From Natronomonas salsuginis (GTDB lineage: Archaea; Halobacteriota; Halobacteria; Halobacteriales; Haloarculaceae): a DNA stretch of 64,000 nucleotides. The notes under the pieces were generated by a model. The model was not told where the DNA came from and did no database searches. It worked only from the letters and a program-made list of their open reading frames with translations. The position numbers and the translations under genes were made by a program. Location: positions 372,001 through 436,000 of the forward strand of contig NZ_QKNX01000001.1 in the NCBI RefSeq assembly GCF_005239135.1, written 5' to 3'. Position 1 is the stretch's first letter. The number at the start of each line of letters is the position of its first letter. Positions 61,756 through 64,000 of this stretch are shown here, one piece after another.

Positions 61756-62724
61756 CTATAATCGAGAAGCAGCATCGAAGCTGGTGAGTTCCTCAATCCG
61801 GGTTTCCAGTTCCTCGATTTCCTGTTGGAGCTGTTCGGTATCCTCGTCGGTCGCCGCGAGTTTGTCTTTCAACCCCTGCAGCCGCGTTTCCTTCTGTTCA
61901 TCGTTGACCTCGGCCTTCCGGACATATTCGCTTTCTTCAATCTCGTATACGTCTGATTCGGCGAGTTCCGTCACGTTTAGCGCGTCATCGACCTTGCTCG
62001 CGTCCACGCTGGTCACGTCTTCTCTGTCAATCCCGACGGCCTCCAGTCGCTCCAGCACTTCCTTTTCGTCCTTAAGCGAGCGGTTCCGCCGCGACGTACG
62101 CTGGACTGACCCGTACTGCCCGCTGACGGGCTGGTCGTGGTGGAGCCGGTCGAGCAGGACGCTCCGGGCGTCTTGCCGCAGGTCGTTAGCGTTCCGTTGT
62201 ACATCCGAGAGCAACGTGTAGAGGTTCACGAGTGCGGGCGTGTCCATCCCGTCGAGATCCGATGGGTCGTTCCGTTCGAGCGCGTCAATCAAGAGCAGTG
62301 CATCAGCGTAGATGGGGATGTCTGGTTCTTCCCGGTCGCCGTTTCCTGTCTCGCTGGCTACCTCGTGGGCGTCAACCAAGGGGGAGCTTGACGGCGTCTC
62401 AGTTTTCTGGAGTATCCCCTCGTGGTCGTCAAGCTCGAACCGTGGATGAAGACTCACCACGGTTGCGTACGGTTCGGAGTCGGGTGGGAGGCGGTCAAGA
62501 TCGAACCCACCGGTGGCGTCTTCGACCCGCTGAAATAGCGTTTCGAACTGCTCGCGTTGCAGAGGGATCACCCCGTCATCGTCTCGGTACGTGATGAGAA
62601 TCCGATGTTCCTGCACGTCCGTAATCCGGAACGGCGTGCGAGACAGCGGCGTGAGCAGCGTTGCATCAGCTGGCAGTTCCTCGGCAGTATCCAGCAGATT
62701 GTGCCACGTTGCGCTGAGCGGCAT
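61756..62724 (-). CDS. Haloarchaeal hypothetical protein with C-terminal coiled coil
   Basis: With the start at 62724 (M-P-L-S-A-T-W-H-N-L-L-D-T) the protein has 322 residues. The N-terminal 85 residues form an alpha/beta domain (L-L-T-P-L-S-R-T-P-F-R-I-T-D-V-Q-E-H-R-I-L-I). Residues 125-190 are helical. Residues 275-318 form a coiled coil (E-D-T-E-Q-L-Q-Q-E-I-E-E-L-E-T-R). No known function; such proteins occur in haloarchaeal accessory regions. It ends 25 bases after module copy 2. Confidence 0.65.
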   Translation of the reverse strand: MPLSATWHNLLDTAEELPADATLLTPLSRTPFRITDVQEHRILITYRDDDGVIPLQREQFETLFQRVEDATGGFDLDRLPPDSEPYATVVSLHPRFELDDHEGILQKTETPSSSPLVDAHEVASETGNGDREEPDIPIYADALLLIDALERNDPSDLDGMDTPALVNLYTLLSDVQRNANDLRQDARSVLLDRLHHDQPVSGQYGSVQRTSRRNRSLKDEKEVLERLEAVGIDREDVTSVDASKVDDALNVTELAESDVYEIEESEYVRKAEVNDEQKETRLQGLKDKLAATDEDTEQLQQEIEELETRIEELTSFDAASRL

Positions 62725-62843
62725 ATCTGTTAGTTCGCCGCACAGAGCAAAAGTCCACGGGCGACAGAGAACAGCGAGATTCAAGATGACATGAGGACAG
62801 GGTCAAATGTTCATAGGCGGTGCCCGAGAACGCCGGCTATTGT

Positions 62844-63110
62844 TCAATTCTCACACTCTACTAATGACTGGTTCATCGAATCACGGATGAAACCAACTCC
62901 GCGAAGTTCAGCCGCATACTGCTCGATATCAAATCGCTCCTTGGCCTATTGAACCAGCCCCCCAAGGCACGACTCCGTAACGGAGATATCGTGTGGGTTA
63001 GCTATAGCCATGAAAACGCCGCCTAGTAGTTTTCCGGGCTGTTCGTTCGTGATGATCGCTGCTCTAAGGTAGCTGTCAGCGTTGTCCGTAGACTTATTTC
63101 CTATCAGCTA
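62844..63110 (-). pseudogene. Gene remnant with in-frame stop
   Basis: A leftward frame reads N-A-D-S-Y-L-R-A-A-I-I-T-N-E-Q-P-G-K-L-L then N-P-H-D-I-S-V-T-E-S-C-L-G-G-L-V-Q. It is broken by TAG, and continues in the same frame as A-K-E-R-F-D-I-E-Q-Y-A-A-E-L-R to a final stop at 62844. Another TAG lies near 63110. It looks like the 3' end of a decayed gene; the family is not recognised. The remaining spacer 62725-62843 has no gene. Confidence 0.35.
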
Positions 63111-63121
63111 ATCCACAGACG

Positions 63122-63466
63122 TTACTCAATCGATGCCTCCTCCGGTTTCTCTGGATGGCCATCTAACCCGAGAAGCCGGATCTCAACCATATCTATAAAC
63201 ATCGCTACGGTCATCAATTTCTCCGTTGCGCCCTCTAGATCTGAGACTTTCTTCTCCCGAAGCCCCCAATGATCATCCGGGCGATACCGGTAGGAAATAC
63301 GGTAATGGGCACTATCAATTCGGATTTGACGGCCATCAGGATGATCTATCACAATGTCGTGTTGCTGTTCTGGATGACGAGATGGCTCCCAAGGATCAAT
63401 AATATGTTCGACGAACGATTTGTATTCTGTGTCTGTGAACGGAGTTGCAACCGGAGTGTCACGCAT
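63122..63466 (-). CDS. Hypothetical protein
   Basis: A 114-residue soluble protein. The central H-D-I-V-I-D-H-P-D-G-R-Q-I-R-I-D-S-A-H-Y-R-I-S-Y-R-Y-R is an antiparallel beta sheet, and the end is helical. No motif is recognised. It has AT-rich codons. It is divergent from the EEP-family gene with a strongly AT-rich spacer (63467-63571) that will hold both promoters. Confidence 0.5.
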   Translation of the reverse strand: MRDTPVATPFTDTEYKSFVEHIIDPWEPSRHPEQQHDIVIDHPDGRQIRIDSAHYRISYRYRPDDHWGLREKKVSDLEGATEKLMTVAMFIDMVEIRLLGLDGHPEKPEEASIE

Positions 63467-63571
63467 ACTCAGTCATAGTATAGTTTTAAAGAAAAACGTA
63501 TGGATATCTAATTTACGACATACTATTAACCGACAGATGTTCGAGAGTCAGACAATCTATCCACCAATACA

Positions 63572-64000
63572 ATGAAAGTACTGTCATGGAACGTCCAGGG
63601 AGCATTTCCATACTACACGCCGATTGAGCGTATTGAAAACCAGATTCAGTATATTCGGGAGTCGGCTGAGTATCCGGATATCATCGCACTGAACGAGGTC
63701 AATCGATTCAGGCGTGATATGTGGGTAGATGAGTTAACGGACCTCGGGTACACGGAACTCGTTCACACGCTTGATTGGGCTGAAGAATTAGGAGAGAGCG
63801 ATGTACCGCCCCACCAAGATTTCAACCACGTAAATGGAAATCTCACCGCGGTCCATAAGTCATCTCATGTGCATTCTCTGACTCGATTGTCTCCGAGCAT
63901 TCGTAACGGACCATGGGATGGGGCAGATCTGAAAGATTGGGATACCAATATGCCTGAGAAAATTCTGCACGCGACCGTGGAGCTGGCCGATTCGACGCTT
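63572..64000 (+). CDS. Endonuclease/exonuclease/phosphatase family protein (partial, runs off the window)
   Basis: The first 143 codons are present. M-K-V-L-S-W-N-V-Q-G is the EEP opening with the metal-site Asn (W-N), and D-I-I-A-L-N-E-V near 42-49 contains the conserved Glu. A-V-H-K-S near 91-95 follows. Members hydrolyse phosphodiesters in DNA, RNA or lipids. The rest of the active site (D-x-N, S-D-H) lies beyond the window, so substrate and completeness are unknown. The N-terminus of this fold is normally L-x-W-N, which supports the ATG at 63572. Confidence 0.7.
   Translation, partial: MKVLSWNVQGAFPYYTPIERIENQIQYIRESAEYPDIIALNEVNRFRRDMWVDELTDLGYTELVHTLDWAEELGESDVPPHQDFNHVNGNLTAVHKSSHVHSLTRLSPSIRNGPWDGADLKDWDTNMPEKILHATVELADSTL

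Overview
The window is chromosomal DNA of a haloarchaeon (class Halobacteria). The predicted proteins are strongly acidic, most coding DNA is GC-rich, many genes overlap by 1-4 bases, and several families are typical of or limited to halophilic archaea (HalOD1, DUF7344, Bat HTH_10, TrmB-like regulators, PccX, archaeal CofD, eL/eS-type ribosomal protein S17e). The genus cannot be fixed from the sequence alone.

Layout. 1-3466: housekeeping genes (epimerase, MutY, GDT1-type transporter, a small conserved gene). 3437-7859: an AT-rich integrated element lodged in the 3' end of that small gene. The last nine codons and the stop are duplicated at its far side with only synonymous differences. It carries a decayed integrase, a membrane-anchored PD-(D/E)XK-like protein, a lipoprotein and small membrane proteins. 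7890-38356: a long core segment. It holds phosphate uptake (PiT, PhoU, AbrB-PhoU), succinyl-CoA synthetase (sucCD), propionyl/acetyl-CoA carboxylase with its small subunit and biotin ligase (pccB-pccX-pccA-birA), a cofD/TIM-barrel/CitG-like/DUF447 cofactor operon, zinc-type ABC uptake (znuABC) behind a palindromic operator, rps17e, asd, guaAb-pyrG and gpmI.

38438-64000: an accessory region that begins at a tRNA-Ile gene and shows layers of mobile DNA. A tyrosine integrase gene is split by a TnpB transposon whose removal restores its reading frame. It is followed by VapBC, a TnpB remnant and three tRNA 3'-end fragments (two clearly tRNA-Leu). Then come two unknown genes, and a 6 kb regulatory island (45.5-51.8 kb) in which DUF7344, HalOD1, TrmB, Bat and Lrp proteins repeat in different combinations, with at least two broken copies. 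After that is an AbrB/serine-recombinase pair preceded by three short direct repeats. Next is a two-gene unit of unknown function whose second product has a clear PD-(D/E)XK motif, a possible defence or DNA-processing system. An accessory MCM helicase is co-transcribed with a coiled-coil putative ribbon-helix-helix protein. Upstream of it is a roughly 400-bp region present twice, each copy holding two palindromes TGGCAC-N3-GTGCCA. The window ends inside an endonuclease/exonuclease/phosphatase-family gene.

The most unusual items are the codon-preserving attachment site (3437-7859), the duplicated operator/origin-like module near MCM (60.3-61.7 kb), the unknown PD-(D/E)XK unit (53.4-55.9 kb) and the tRNA-Leu remnants (42.9-43.4 kb). 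All function calls rest on motif reading by eye; no database search was run.
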